Assembly (NCBI GenBank): GCA_027214255.1
Contig: JAPWHL010000029.1
Location: forward strand, 1-43,292
Length of the DNA: 43,292 nucleotides
Source of the DNA: Roseovarius aestuarii
GTDB taxonomy: Bacteria > Pseudomonadota > Alphaproteobacteria > Rhodobacterales > Rhodobacteraceae
Reading direction: 5' to 3'
Made by a program: the position numbers and the translations under genes. Shown here one piece after another: positions 15,105 through 23,023 of the stretch. A model generated the notes under the pieces. It worked only from the letters and a program-made list of their open reading frames with translations. It was not told the origin of the DNA and ran no database searches. Every line of letters starts with the position of its first letter. Position 1 is the stretch's first letter.

Positions 15105-16062
15105 GTTGGGGCATACGGTCAAAACTAGGAATGTCCTAAACACACCCGGGCATCACCACCATATCAACCCCAAAGCTGGAAACACGCGGATACTTTGGGC
15201 CGTTGTGATCAATATCATGCTGACCGTGGTGCAGATCGTTGGTGGGGTTCTATCCGGTAGCCTCGCGTTAATCGCCGATGCGATCCACAATCTGTCAGAT
15301 GCGCTTTCACTTGGTCTTGCATTTTTTGCGCGCAAAATCGCGCAGCGACCAGCTGACGACACCATGACTTTTGGATATGGCCGTGCGGAGATCGTCGCAG
15401 CGCTCATCAACTATACAACGCTGATCCTGCTAGGCCTTTACCTGATGTACGAGGCGGTTTTGCGCCTGTTTGATCCCACAGATGTGGACGGATGGTCCGT
15501 TGTTCTAATCGCTGTCTTCGCGCTTGGGGTGGATACGCTGACTGCGTTTCTGACCTACGCGCTCTCCAAAAGCAGCATGAATATTCGCGCGGCGTTCCTG
15601 CATAATGTTGCGGATGCACTTGGTTCCGTTGCTGTCATTGTCGCGGGCACTGTCATTATTCTCTATGATTGGCGGCTGATTGATCCACTGATCACATTAC
15701 TGATCGCGGGTTACATCTTGTGGCAGTCCATCACCGAAATTGGCGGCTCAGTGCGCATCCTGATGCTCGGCAGTCCGCCGGATCTGGATACGCAAGCTGT
15801 GTTGACGGCGATGCGCAGCGTGTCAGGCGTTGAGAATGTGCACCACCTGCATCTGTGGCAGATGCAGGAACACCAATCCGCATTGAACGCCCATATTGTG
15901 ATCAAAGAAGGCCGCTGGAACGAGGCTGATCGCGCGAAAGAGGCCGTGAAGATCGCCCTTCGCGATAGGTTCGGGCTGTCTCACATCACCCTCGAGTTGG
16001 AACGCCATGGCTTTGAGTGTGAAGACGTACAAGTTGTCGGCCACATCTCAGCAACAAATTGA
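15073..16062 (+). CDS. Cation diffusion facilitator (CDF) metal exporter
   Basis: It has six helices in CDF order. Helix 2 motif is GSLALIADAIHNLSDA and helix 5 has HNVADALGS; the two Asp/His pairs form the transport site for Zn2+, Co2+ or related ions. A His run (GHHHH) precedes helix 1, and the cytoplasmic C-terminal domain carries VENVHHLHLWQMQEHQSALNAHI. CDF proteins use the proton gradient to export metal. The start is uncertain: ATG at 15,073 or 15,076 overlaps the preceding gene, and TTG at 15,106 directly follows its stop. A further ATG at 15,004 is possible. Confidence 0.9.
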   Translation: MMTFSTICQSELGHTVKTRNVLNTPGHHHHINPKAGNTRILWAVVINIMLTVVQIVGGVLSGSLALIADAIHNLSDALSLGLAFFARKIAQRPADDTMTFGYGRAEIVAALINYTTLILLGLYLMYEAVLRLFDPTDVDGWSVVLIAVFALGVDTLTAFLTYALSKSSMNIRAAFLHNVADALGSVAVIVAGTVIILYDWRLIDPLITLLIAGYILWQSITEIGGSVRILMLGSPPDLDTQAVLTAMRSVSGVENVHHLHLWQMQEHQSALNAHIVIKEGRWNEADRAKEAVKIALRDRFGLSHITLELERHGFECEDVQVVGHISATN

Positions 16063-16068
16063 TTTGTC

Positions 16069-16082
16069 CTGACGCAGATCAA
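16069..16082. promoter_or_regulatory. Crp/Fnr-type box CTGAC-N4-ATCAA
   Basis: CTGACGCAGATCAA ends 78 bases before the permease gene start. The second half is the classical FNR half-site ATCAA. The bases around it (CAGATCAACGCC) recur at 25,490 before phaC. Confidence 0.65.
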
Positions 16083-16159
16083 CGCCACGCCGCCCTGGGT
16101 TCGCTAGAGCTTAAGGGAACGGCGGAGCGATGGCCTTACCGTCACAGGAGTATATCTGA

Positions 16160-17170
16160 ATGGGCGATGTCTTTGTGTGGCTGAACGATCAACTGCTGCG
16201 AATGCAGTGGTTGTCGGATCTTGTTACATTGCTGGTGCGCGACGGGTTCGGTTTGGATCCAGCAAGCCAGATTGGCGGAAGCATTCACTTTTTCATCTAT
16301 GACGTGATCAAGATATTCATTCTGCTTTCGGTTTTGATCTTCGCCATTTCCTATGTGCAAAGCTATTTCCCACCCGAACGTACGCGCCGCATTCTTGGGC
16401 AGCGCAGCGGTTTGGGTGCTAATATCCTCGCGGCCCTTCTTGGAACCATCACCCCTTTTTGCTCTTGCTCCTCTATCCCGCTGTTCATCGGCTTTACCAG
16501 TGCAGGGCTACCACTGGCGGTGACATTTTCCTTTCTGATCTCATCCCCGCTTGTTGATCTGGCCTCCGTGATCTTGCTGGCCAGCATTTTCAACTGGAGC
16601 ATCGCCCTAGCCTACGTGACCATTGGATTGGTGCTGGCTGTCTTGGGCGGAACCCTGATCGGAAGACTCAAAATGGAAGATCAGGTTGAAGCCTTTGTCT
16701 ATCAAAGTCCTGTCAGTGACCATGACAATGATGGGGCGATCAGTCTACGCGAGCGACTGGCCTTTGCCGCGGGTCAAGTGATGGATATCGCCCACCGGGT
16801 TTGGCTTTATGTTTTGATCGGCGTCGGGATCGGTGCAGCAATCCACAACTGGATACCAGAAGCCTTTATTTCAGCACTTTTGGGCCAAGACAAATGGTGG
16901 TCCGTTCTGGTCGCGACGCTTGTGGGGGTTCCGATGTATGCAGATATTTTCGGCACACTGCCCATCGCCGAGGCGTTGGTTCAGAAGGGCGTTGGCCTGG
17001 GCACCGCGCTAACCTTCATGATGGCTGTCACAGCACTTTCACTGCCTTCGATGATCATGCTTAAGCGCGTCGTCAAACCACGCCTGCTGGCGGTGTTCAT
17101 CGGCATCGTCACGGCAGGTATCATTCTGATTGGCTACATTTTTAACGCCACAGCTCATCTATTAGTTTGA
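16160..17170 (+). CDS. UPF0718/ArsP-like permease
   Basis: The 336-residue protein has eight to ten membrane helices in two similar halves. The first half carries TPFCSCSSIPLFIGF, a Cys-rich motif shared by permeases of the DUF318/ArsP group. The second half has VGVPMYADIFGTLPIAEAL. Family members export organoarsenicals or metal ions; the substrate here is unknown. The loop near residues 175-195 is acidic (SDHDNDGA). It lies just before a mini-thioredoxin gene, a common neighbour of this family, and 78 bases after a Crp/Fnr-type box. Confidence 0.87.
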   Translation: MGDVFVWLNDQLLRMQWLSDLVTLLVRDGFGLDPASQIGGSIHFFIYDVIKIFILLSVLIFAISYVQSYFPPERTRRILGQRSGLGANILAALLGTITPFCSCSSIPLFIGFTSAGLPLAVTFSFLISSPLVDLASVILLASIFNWSIALAYVTIGLVLAVLGGTLIGRLKMEDQVEAFVYQSPVSDHDNDGAISLRERLAFAAGQVMDIAHRVWLYVLIGVGIGAAIHNWIPEAFISALLGQDKWWSVLVATLVGVPMYADIFGTLPIAEALVQKGVGLGTALTFMMAVTALSLPSMIMLKRVVKPRLLAVFIGIVTAGIILIGYIFNATAHLLV

Positions 17171-17184
17171 AAAGGAGAGACTCA

Positions 17185-17421
17185 ATGATCATCAAAATCC
17201 TCGGATCAGGTTGCAAGAAATGTGTTGCCTTGGGCGAGAATGCAAAGACCGCTTTGCAAGCTGCAGCGATCGACGCCGAGATCGAAAAAGTCACCGATGT
17301 TGTCGCCATCGCGGGGTATGGGATCATGTCCACCCCCGGTCTGGTGATTGACGAAAAAGTCATCTCAACCGGACGCGTGTTGAGTGCATCCGAAATTGGG
17401 GGGCTTCTCAAGAACATGTAA
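17185..17421 (+). CDS. Mini-thioredoxin (redox-active disulfide protein)
   Basis: ATG at 17,185 follows AAAGGAGAG. The 78-residue protein has the thioredoxin active site CKKC (Cys10, Cys13) and the cis-proline segment STPGLVIDEKVI, matching the archaeal MTH895-like small thioredoxins. It is cytoplasmic and may reduce the Cys of the adjacent permease or deliver metal. The pair forms an operon with 14 bases between the genes. Confidence 0.9.
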   Translation: MIIKILGSGCKKCVALGENAKTALQAAAIDAEIEKVTDVVAIAGYGIMSTPGLVIDEKVISTGRVLSASEIGGLLKNM

Positions 17422-17466
17422 GTCGATCTGGAAAAGAATGTCTTCGCCGCGCTGTTTCTGATCAGA

Positions 17467-17856
17467 TCAGTCCGGCTTGTCGTCGCCCAAATATCTGGCG
17501 AGGACAAAGGCTGCAGTAAAAGCAACTGTAGCCGCGACGTTGGAGGGGTCCGTCGCCGAGGGAATGGGTGGGGCGTTGGGTGCGTTTGCAAGATGCTGTT
17601 TTGACCACGGTTTTTTGACGATCGCCACACACCCTCCTGCTGCCAAAAGCAAACCAAGCCCCGTCAGAAGGGCAGCCAAGGCAGCGCCTAAAGACGCGCT
17701 GAGTGCGAGGAAGGCAGACGCAGTGATAAATGCAAAGCCCGCAAGCCCAATCAGGCCAACTGATATTTCCAAAAACAAGCGCCAAAGCACTTTTTGCGCG
17801 GCGTCTCGGGCACTGCATTCAACGCCGCGCATCGCATCTTTCAGAAACTGGCTCAC
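17467..17856 (-). CDS. Phage-holin-like membrane protein (holin family 3_6 type)
   Basis: The 129-residue protein has two adjacent long hydrophobic helices (FLEISVGLIGLAGFAFITAS and a Leu/Ala-rich segment around residues 52-75) and a basic loop, then a third weak helix (NVAATVAFTAAFVLAR). This resembles the putative actinobacterial-type holin-X family found next to DUF883 proteins in proteobacteria, not a lysis gene. It overlaps the DUF883-like gene upstream by four bases. It probably acts in envelope stress. Confidence 0.75.
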   Translation of the reverse strand: MSQFLKDAMRGVECSARDAAQKVLWRLFLEISVGLIGLAGFAFITASAFLALSASLGAALAALLTGLGLLLAAGGCVAIVKKPWSKQHLANAPNAPPIPSATDPSNVAATVAFTAAFVLARYLGDDKPD

Positions 17857-18158
17857 CGGCGCGACATGGCCCCGACCAAAAGCCCGGCACCCGCAGCAAG
17901 GCCGATGGCCAGTAGCGGGTGGTCGGCCACCGATGCCTCAAGCTGATGTTCCGCAGATTTGCCTGTTCTTTCGACGTAGTGCTTTGCTTCGCCAAAGCCT
18001 TCGGCGATATCAGTCGCCATATGGCTGCCGCGTTTTCCTGCGATCCCACTAACCGTCTCGGCAAGACGCGACAAATCTGTCCGCAAGGCGGCGAGCTGGT
18101 GACTTACAGCTTCGAAATCGGTCGCTGCGTCGGAGGTTGCTTTACTATTTTGTGACAT
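17853..18158 (-). CDS. DUF883 (ElaB/YqjD-like) membrane-anchored protein
   Basis: ATG at 18,158 gives MSQNSK. The protein has a long amphipathic helix (SHQLAALRTDLSRLAETV, then GFGEAKHYVERTGK) and a C-terminal glycine-rich anchor (HPLLAIGLAAGAGLLVGAMSRR), the ElaB/YqjD plan. YqjD of E. coli binds ribosomes at the membrane in stationary phase; that is known of the family and not shown here. It forms an operon with the holin-like gene. I saw no Crp/Fnr-type box before it. Confidence 0.85.
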   Translation of the reverse strand: MSQNSKATSDAATDFEAVSHQLAALRTDLSRLAETVSGIAGKRGSHMATDIAEGFGEAKHYVERTGKSAEHQLEASVADHPLLAIGLAAGAGLLVGAMSRR

Positions 18159-18248
18159 TGAAAACTCCATGTTTTTGCGTGAAGATGACTTGACGGGACA
18201 TTATGCACCCGTTTTGATTGTGGTGAGAACGGCGACAGGACCAGGTCG

Positions 18249-18668
18249 CTAGACCTGAACCACCTCAGCCTTTTTTTCAGTGGCCTGTCCCTCAAAGGTC
18301 TCGTCCGAGGCATCCGCTTCTGCCTTTGTCTTCTGAACAAGCTGATCCTGGTGATGTGCCGGGCCATAGATCGTATAAAGTTTTAGCGGCTCATGCCCTG
18401 TGCAAATCACGTTATGATACGCACCTGCAGGCACCACGATACCGTCGCCGGGCCCCAACTTATGCGTGACACCGTCGATCACAGCGCGTCCCTTGCCGTC
18501 TTCAACACGAAAGAACTGATCCGTATCGGAGTGGGTCTCCCCCCCGATTTCGGACCCTGGATCAATCGACATCAAAACCAGTTGAAGCTTGGCTCCGGAA
18601 TAAAGCACTCGCCGGAAGTCAGTGTTTTCTTCAGCCAGTTCCTCGATATTTCCAAAGTATCCAATCAC
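18249..18668 (-). CDS. Cupin-domain protein
   Basis: The 139-residue protein has the cupin motifs: G(X)5HXH-like GGETHSDTDQFFRVEDGKG and the second PAGAYHNVICTG. The metal ligands in the first motif are His, Asp or Gln and Glu. The C-terminal tail is rich in Lys/Glu. Small one-domain cupins bind a metal and act as isomerases, dioxygenases or sensors; the activity here is unknown. A Crp/Fnr-type box lies 74 bases before its start. Confidence 0.85.
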   Translation of the reverse strand: MIGYFGNIEELAEENTDFRRVLYSGAKLQLVLMSIDPGSEIGGETHSDTDQFFRVEDGKGRAVIDGVTHKLGPGDGIVVPAGAYHNVICTGHEPLKLYTIYGPAHHQDQLVQKTKAEADASDETFEGQATEKKAEVVQV

Positions 18669-18741
18669 GACACACCTCCGTTGGTTGCGCCGCAGGTCGC
18701 GGCGATAAGGTGAGGATTGCCTCGAAAACCCTCCCGCCGCA

Positions 18742-18755
18742 CTGATCAGGGTTAG
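18742..18755. promoter_or_regulatory. Crp/Fnr-type box CTGAT-N4-GTTAG (cupin side)
   Basis: CTGATCAGGGTTAG lies 74 bases before the cupin start on the minus strand. Its reverse complement CTAACCCTGATCAG closely matches the box before phaC (CTAACCCAGATCAA). Confidence 0.65.
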
Positions 18756-18815
18756 TGGCCATGGTTTTCAATGAAAGGTGCCAGATTTGCGCGAGGCGCG
18801 GGTGCTGGAGCCACG

Positions 18816-18829
18816 CTAACACCGATCAG
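18816..18829. promoter_or_regulatory. Crp/Fnr-type box CTAAC-N4-ATCAG (atpD side)
   Basis: CTAACACCGATCAG ends 65 bases before atpD. Together with the box at 18,742 the divergent promoter region has one box for each direction. Confidence 0.7.
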
Positions 18830-18893
18830 CACGGCTCCCCTAAGCACCCGGTAAGCTGAGTCAGATGGCCCCCTTCAGAAAGACTGCGCTCAG

Positions 18894-20342
18894 ATGGAAA
18901 ACCCCAATAAATCCACAGGTACTTCTCAGTCGACCATTGGGACTGTGCATGCTGTACGAGGGGCAGTTGTGGATGTGGTTTTTGCCAGTGCAGACCTGCC
19001 GCCAATTAATGCCGCGTTGACTGTCGAATGGGATGTGCCAAGCCCACTTATCCTGGAGGTTCACAGCCATCTTGATTTGACCACCTTACGCGCAGTGGCG
19101 TTCCAATCAACCGCTGGCCTCGCGCGGGGCGTTGCGGTGCGCGCAAGCGGCGGGCCAGTAGACGTGCCGGTTGGCGACGCAGTGCTTGGCAGACTGCTGG
19201 ATGTCGTTGGCAATCCCAAAGACGATGGGCCAGCCCTGCCAAAGGAGACGCCACGCCGACCGATCCATGCGCTGCCACCCGTTTTGAGCACTCAAACCCG
19301 CACAACGGACGTTTTCGAGACAGGTATCAAGGTGATCGACCTGCTGACCCCGATGGCACAGGGCGGCAAGGCCGCGATGTTTGGCGGTGCGGGTGTCGGC
19401 AAGACCGTTTTGGTGATGGAACTGATCCGGGCTATGGTCGAGAAGTACGAAGGCATCTCGGTCTTTGCAGGTGTCGGCGAGAGGTCCCGCGAAGGGCACG
19501 AATTACTCACAGAGATGAGCGAGTCCGGTGTGCTGGACCGCACGGTGCTGGTCTACGGGCAGATGAATGAGCCGCCTGGCGCGCGCTGGCGCGCGCCGCT
19601 GACCGCCCTGACAATCTCGGAATACTTCCGGGATCAGAAGCACAAGAACGTGCTTTTGCTAATGGATAACGTCTTTCGCTTTGTGCAGGCGGGCGCAGAG
19701 GTATCGAGTCTTCTTGGTCGCCTGCCCTCGCGCGTTGGCTATCAGCCGACGTTGGCAACCGAAGTCGCAGGACTTCAGGAACGGATTGCATCCGTCGCGG
19801 GGTCAGCCGTGACGGCGATTCAGGCGGTCTATGTACCCGCCGACGATTTCACCGACCCAGCGGTCACCACGATCTCCAGCCATATGGATTGCGTTATCGT
19901 TCTGTCGCGCGCGCAAGCCGCAGAAGGCTTCTATCCGGCGATTGACCCATTGGCCTCATCCTCGATGTTACTCGATCCACTCGTGGTCGGAGAGGAGCAC
20001 TACAAGACCGCCGAAGCTGTCCGGCAAGCCCTGGCCCGCTTCCGGGAGTTGACCGATATCATCTCCTTGCTGGGGGTCGAGGAGTTGGGAACAGCCGACC
20101 GTCTCATCGTGAAACGCGCCCGGCGGCTGCAGCGGTTCCTGACCCAGCCCTTTATGGTGACCGAAGCCTTTACCGGAACGCCCGGTGCCAGCGTCTCACT
20201 GGCTGACACTCTCAAAGGGTGCCGCGCGATCCTGGACGGGGCCGCTGACGATTGGGCCGAAAGCGCTCTCTATATGGTCGGCACATTGGAGGATGCACGC
20301 AAGAAAGAAGACGCCGCCAACGCCAAAGAGGCTGCGGCATGA
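18894..20342 (+). CDS. atpD: N-type ATP synthase beta subunit
   Basis: The 482-residue beta subunit has Walker A GGAGVGKT (Lys170), the catalytic Glu region GVGERSREG, VYGQMNEPPGAR, and LLLMDNVFRFVQAG (Val for the usual Ile in DNIFRF). Beta carries the catalytic sites of the F1 head. The operon starts with beta, then epsilon, AtpQ, AtpR, a, c, b, alpha and gamma; this order and the lack of a separate delta gene are the hallmarks of the N-ATPase family, usually a second ATPase in marine bacteria. A Crp/Fnr-type box lies 65 bases upstream. Confidence 0.97.
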   Translation: MENPNKSTGTSQSTIGTVHAVRGAVVDVVFASADLPPINAALTVEWDVPSPLILEVHSHLDLTTLRAVAFQSTAGLARGVAVRASGGPVDVPVGDAVLGRLLDVVGNPKDDGPALPKETPRRPIHALPPVLSTQTRTTDVFETGIKVIDLLTPMAQGGKAAMFGGAGVGKTVLVMELIRAMVEKYEGISVFAGVGERSREGHELLTEMSESGVLDRTVLVYGQMNEPPGARWRAPLTALTISEYFRDQKHKNVLLLMDNVFRFVQAGAEVSSLLGRLPSRVGYQPTLATEVAGLQERIASVAGSAVTAIQAVYVPADDFTDPAVTTISSHMDCVIVLSRAQAAEGFYPAIDPLASSSMLLDPLVVGEEHYKTAEAVRQALARFRELTDIISLLGVEELGTADRLIVKRARRLQRFLTQPFMVTEAFTGTPGASVSLADTLKGCRAILDGAADDWAESALYMVGTLEDARKKEDAANAKEAAA

Positions 20343-20749
20343 GGTTGCGGATTATTACACCCCTGTCTGTCGTTGTGGACGAAGACATCGACGGATTGCG
20401 CGCCGAGGACGCAAGCGGGAGTTTCGGCATCCTCGCTGGCCATGCGCCCTTCGTCACAGCACTAGCGGTTTCGATTGTCAGTTGGCGCAAAGCAGACCTC
20501 GAGCAGTTTTGCGCCCTGCGCGGTGGGGTCATGACTGTGGGGGATACCTCAGACATTCATATTGCAACACGCGAGGCCGTGACGGGCGATAACCTTTCCA
20601 CCCTCGACGCCGATGTGCTGGCCCGCTTCCAATCCGATGCAGACGTTGAGCGGACCGAGCATGTCGAGACGATGCGCCTGCAGTTCAACGCCATCCGCCA
20701 CATGGTCAGTCGCCTGAAACCCGGTGCAAACGCGGGTGAGTTCCGATGA
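20339..20749 (+). CDS. atpC: N-ATPase epsilon subunit
   Basis: The 136-residue protein starts at ATG 20,339, overlapping atpD by four bases. The N-terminal beta sandwich shows LRIITPLSVVVDEDIDGLRAEDASGSFGILAGHAPFVTAL, and the C-terminal part is helical (DADVERTEHVETMRLQF). It is part of the central stalk and contacts gamma and the c-ring. Epsilon in second position is typical for N-ATPase operons. Confidence 0.9.
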   Translation: MRLRIITPLSVVVDEDIDGLRAEDASGSFGILAGHAPFVTALAVSIVSWRKADLEQFCALRGGVMTVGDTSDIHIATREAVTGDNLSTLDADVLARFQSDADVERTEHVETMRLQFNAIRHMVSRLKPGANAGEFR

Positions 20750-21042
20750 CCCGCACGCCTCACCAAGATGGGCCCGAAGATGATCCGCTGGTGACGCAAA
20801 CCCGCCTGCGCCGGGACCGGCGTGACCGGTGGCTTCGCGACGGCGACATGTCCGTGGGCCGCCGTCTGGCGCAAATCGGGGTGTTAGGCTGGATCTTTGT
20901 TGTCCCGACGCTGGCGGGCCTGTTTTTGGGGCGCTGGCTCGATGCCCGCTTCGCCTCGGGCATTTTCTGGAGCGCCCCTTTAATGTTTTTGGGTGTTTGC
21001 CTTGGCGGCTGGACCGCATGGAAATGGATGAATGCGGAATGA
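20746..21042 (+). CDS. atpQ: N-ATPase AtpQ (AtpZ/AtpI-like) subunit
   Basis: The 98-residue protein has a charged N terminus and two membrane helices (IGVLGWIFVVPTLAGLFLGRWLD and IFWSAPLMFLGVCLGGWTAWKW), the AtpZ fold. Such proteins are thought to help assemble the c-ring or handle Mg2+. It overlaps both neighbours by four bases. Confidence 0.88.
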   Translation: MTRTPHQDGPEDDPLVTQTRLRRDRRDRWLRDGDMSVGRRLAQIGVLGWIFVVPTLAGLFLGRWLDARFASGIFWSAPLMFLGVCLGGWTAWKWMNAE

Positions 21043-21329
21043 TTGATCTCTCAGGCCTGCCGCTGTTCATCCTCCTACCAAGCTGTTTTCTGGCTGGGCT
21101 TTTTATTGGATATGGTTATTTCCGCGCCCTACGCGCGACGGCTGATCTGATCGTGCACGAGGGTCAACCGCTGATGGGATTGGCCCTGACCCTCGGGCGT
21201 CTGTCCCTTTTGGTCACGGGCTTTTTCATCGCTGTGTTGATTGGCGGGCTGGCCTTACTGGCGACTTTTGCAGGGGTACTCTGCGCCAGAGCTCTGATGC
21301 TCTACAAGGTGCGGAGGGACGAGTTTTGA
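21039..21329 (+). CDS. atpR: N-ATPase AtpR subunit
   Basis: The 96-residue protein has three hydrophobic helices with Arg residues close to or in the membrane (FRALRATADL, TLGRLSLLVTG, LCARALMLYKVRR). AtpR is specific to N-ATPase operons and is proposed to pair its Arg with the c-subunit carboxylates during ring assembly. The ATG at 21,039 overlaps atpQ (ATGA). The longer open frame upstream lies in another frame of atpQ and is not used. Confidence 0.88.
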   Translation: MIDLSGLPLFILLPSCFLAGLFIGYGYFRALRATADLIVHEGQPLMGLALTLGRLSLLVTGFFIAVLIGGLALLATFAGVLCARALMLYKVRRDEF

Positions 21330-22039
21330 ATTCGCCACTGGACTCAATCGCACTCTTCTACCTTGGCCCTCTGCCCATCACGCAGGCCGTGCTGACGACC
21401 TGGGCGATCATGGCGATACTGGTCATCGGGTCCTATCTACTGACCCGACGGATGGACCTTGTGCCCGGCAAACGGCAGGCCGCCCTTGAACTGATCGTCA
21501 CCACAATGGACACCCAGATCGTCGAGACGAGCGGCGCAAACCCTGCCCCCTATCGCGCCTTCATCGGCACGCTGTTCATGTTCATTCTTGTGGCCAACTG
21601 GTCGTCGCTGATCCCGGGGGTCGAACCGCCAACCGCTGGGCTGGAAACCGACGCCGCATTGGCCGTTCTCGTCTTTCTGTCGGTGATCTGGTTTGGTGTG
21701 CGCGGCGACGGCATTGGTGGCTATCTCAAATCCTTCGCAGCACCGAACCCGATCATGATCCCTTTGAACATATTGCAAAGCCTGACGCGCGTATTTTCCA
21801 TGTTCGTTCGCCTGTTCGGCAATGTCATGAGCGGCGTTTTCGTCATTGGCATCGTCGCCTCGTTGGCGGGCCTTTTGGTGCCGATCCCGCTGATGGCGCT
21901 CGATCTGCTGACCGGATTGGTGCAGGCCTACATCTTTGCAGTATTGGCAATGGTTTTCATCACATCCACGGTGGAGGACGGCCAGCACTCCAAGCGCAAT
22001 ACCGCTCCGGCCCCTTCCCCAAACCAAAAGGACACTTAA
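21326..22039 (+). CDS. atpB: N-ATPase subunit a
   Basis: Start is TTG at 21,326 behind GCGGAGGG and overlapping the atpR stop. The 237-residue protein has five to six helices. Helix 4 with FVRLFGNVMSGVF contains the essential Arg162, which drives ion release from the c-ring. Subunit a forms the two half channels for ions. The C terminus is an unusual Pro/Ser-rich tail (about 20 residues). Confidence 0.95.
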   Translation: MNSPLDSIALFYLGPLPITQAVLTTWAIMAILVIGSYLLTRRMDLVPGKRQAALELIVTTMDTQIVETSGANPAPYRAFIGTLFMFILVANWSSLIPGVEPPTAGLETDAALAVLVFLSVIWFGVRGDGIGGYLKSFAAPNPIMIPLNILQSLTRVFSMFVRLFGNVMSGVFVIGIVASLAGLLVPIPLMALDLLTGLVQAYIFAVLAMVFITSTVEDGQHSKRNTAPAPSPNQKDT

Positions 22040-22284
22040 TGGATTACCTCGCTCTTGCCAGCATTATCGGTGCGGCTTTTGCCGTCGCCTTTGGCGCACT
22101 TGGCCCCGCACTCGCAGAAGGCCGCGCCGTTGCCGCCGCGATGGACGCCATCGCACGCCAACCAGAAGCCGCGAACACGATTTCACGAACGCTTTTCGTA
22201 GGCCTCGCCATGATCGAGACGACCGCGATCTATTGCCTGGTCATCGCGCTCTTGTTGATCTTTGCCAACCCGCTGCTGGGCTGA
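22039..22284 (+). CDS. atpE: N-ATPase subunit c, Na+-type ligands
   Basis: The 81-residue c subunit has two helices and the polar loop ARQPEA. Helix 1 carries GPALAEG with Glu27 where Na+-specific Ilyobacter c has Gln32. Helix 2 carries IETTAIY: Glu60, Thr61, Thr62, Tyr65 correspond to the Glu65, Ser66, Thr67, Tyr70 ligands. This pattern is typical of N-ATPases and indicates Na+ coupling rather than H+. Start ATG overlaps the atpB stop codon by one base (TAATG) behind AAAAGGA. Confidence 0.95.
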   Translation: MDYLALASIIGAAFAVAFGALGPALAEGRAVAAAMDAIARQPEAANTISRTLFVGLAMIETTAIYCLVIALLLIFANPLLG

Positions 22285-22288
22285 GCCG

Positions 22289-23023
22289 ATGACAATCGAT
22301 TTCTGGGGCCTCGGCCTGCAGGCGGTCAACGTCCTGATCCTTGTTTGGCTATTGTCACGGGTCTTCTGGCGTCCTGTCGCGGCGGCCATTGCCAAGCGTC
22401 AAAAAACCGCACAGGAGGTGATCGGGTCTGCAAAGGCCACGCAGGCCAAGGCCGACACCGCACTGACTGAGGCCACCAAGGCCCGCGCCGGCATCGAAGA
22501 AGAACGCGCCGCGATGCGCGATGCGGCAAAGGCCGACGCCGAGACCGCATCGAAGACCATCCTCAACGAGGCCCGCGCCGAGGCCGAGGCTATATTGGCC
22601 GCTGCGAAAGACACCATCAGCCATGATGCGATAGCCGCGCGCAAAGCCAATGACGCCCAGGCCTCGGAGTTGTCGCTCAAGATTGCCGCCCGGCTGCTGG
22701 AACGCCTGAACGGTCCCACTGTACAATCCGTCTTTCTGTCGCAACTGGTGGACGCCATCGCAGATATGCCCGCCGCCGACCGCAAAGCACTAGCGAGTGA
22801 TCCAAAAGGCATCGAGATCGTTTCGGCGACCGATACTGGGGCGGAGCAGGGGAAGATCGAAAAAGAAATCCAGACCGCTTTAGGCGGCACCAGAGAGATA
22901 CGTTTCACCACCGATCCCAACCTGATTGCCGGTCTGGAGCTGCGCAGCCCGCACTTCACCCTCCACAACTCGTGGGCTGCGGACTTAACACAGGTCCGGA
23001 AGGCGGTGAAAGATGCCGCCTGA
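22289..23023 (+). CDS. atpF: N-ATPase subunit b with delta-like C terminus
   Basis: ATG at 22,289 gives 244 residues, longer than usual b (about 155-165). One N-terminal membrane helix (LQAVNVLILVWLLSRVFW) is followed by a long Ala/Lys/Glu-rich coiled coil (about 35-130). The C-terminal 90 residues (EIVSATDTGAEQGKIEKEI, TTDPNLIAGLELRSP) look like the C-terminal domain of the OSCP/delta subunit. The operon has no separate delta gene, so this b subunit probably carries that role at the top of F1. Confidence 0.9.
   Translation: MTIDFWGLGLQAVNVLILVWLLSRVFWRPVAAAIAKRQKTAQEVIGSAKATQAKADTALTEATKARAGIEEERAAMRDAAKADAETASKTILNEARAEAEAILAAAKDTISHDAIAARKANDAQASELSLKIAARLLERLNGPTVQSVFLSQLVDAIADMPAADRKALASDPKGIEIVSATDTGAEQGKIEKEIQTALGGTREIRFTTDPNLIAGLELRSPHFTLHNSWAADLTQVRKAVKDAA

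Noticed and set aside
17467..17856. Prophage lysis module
   Set aside because: The holin-like gene is paired with a DUF883 gene and no endolysin or phage gene is near; such pairs are ordinary chromosomal envelope genes.
18159..18248. Crp/Fnr-type box before the DUF883/holin-like pair
   Set aside because: TTGACGGGACATTA has only a left arm; the right arm fails, so this operon does not seem to carry the box.
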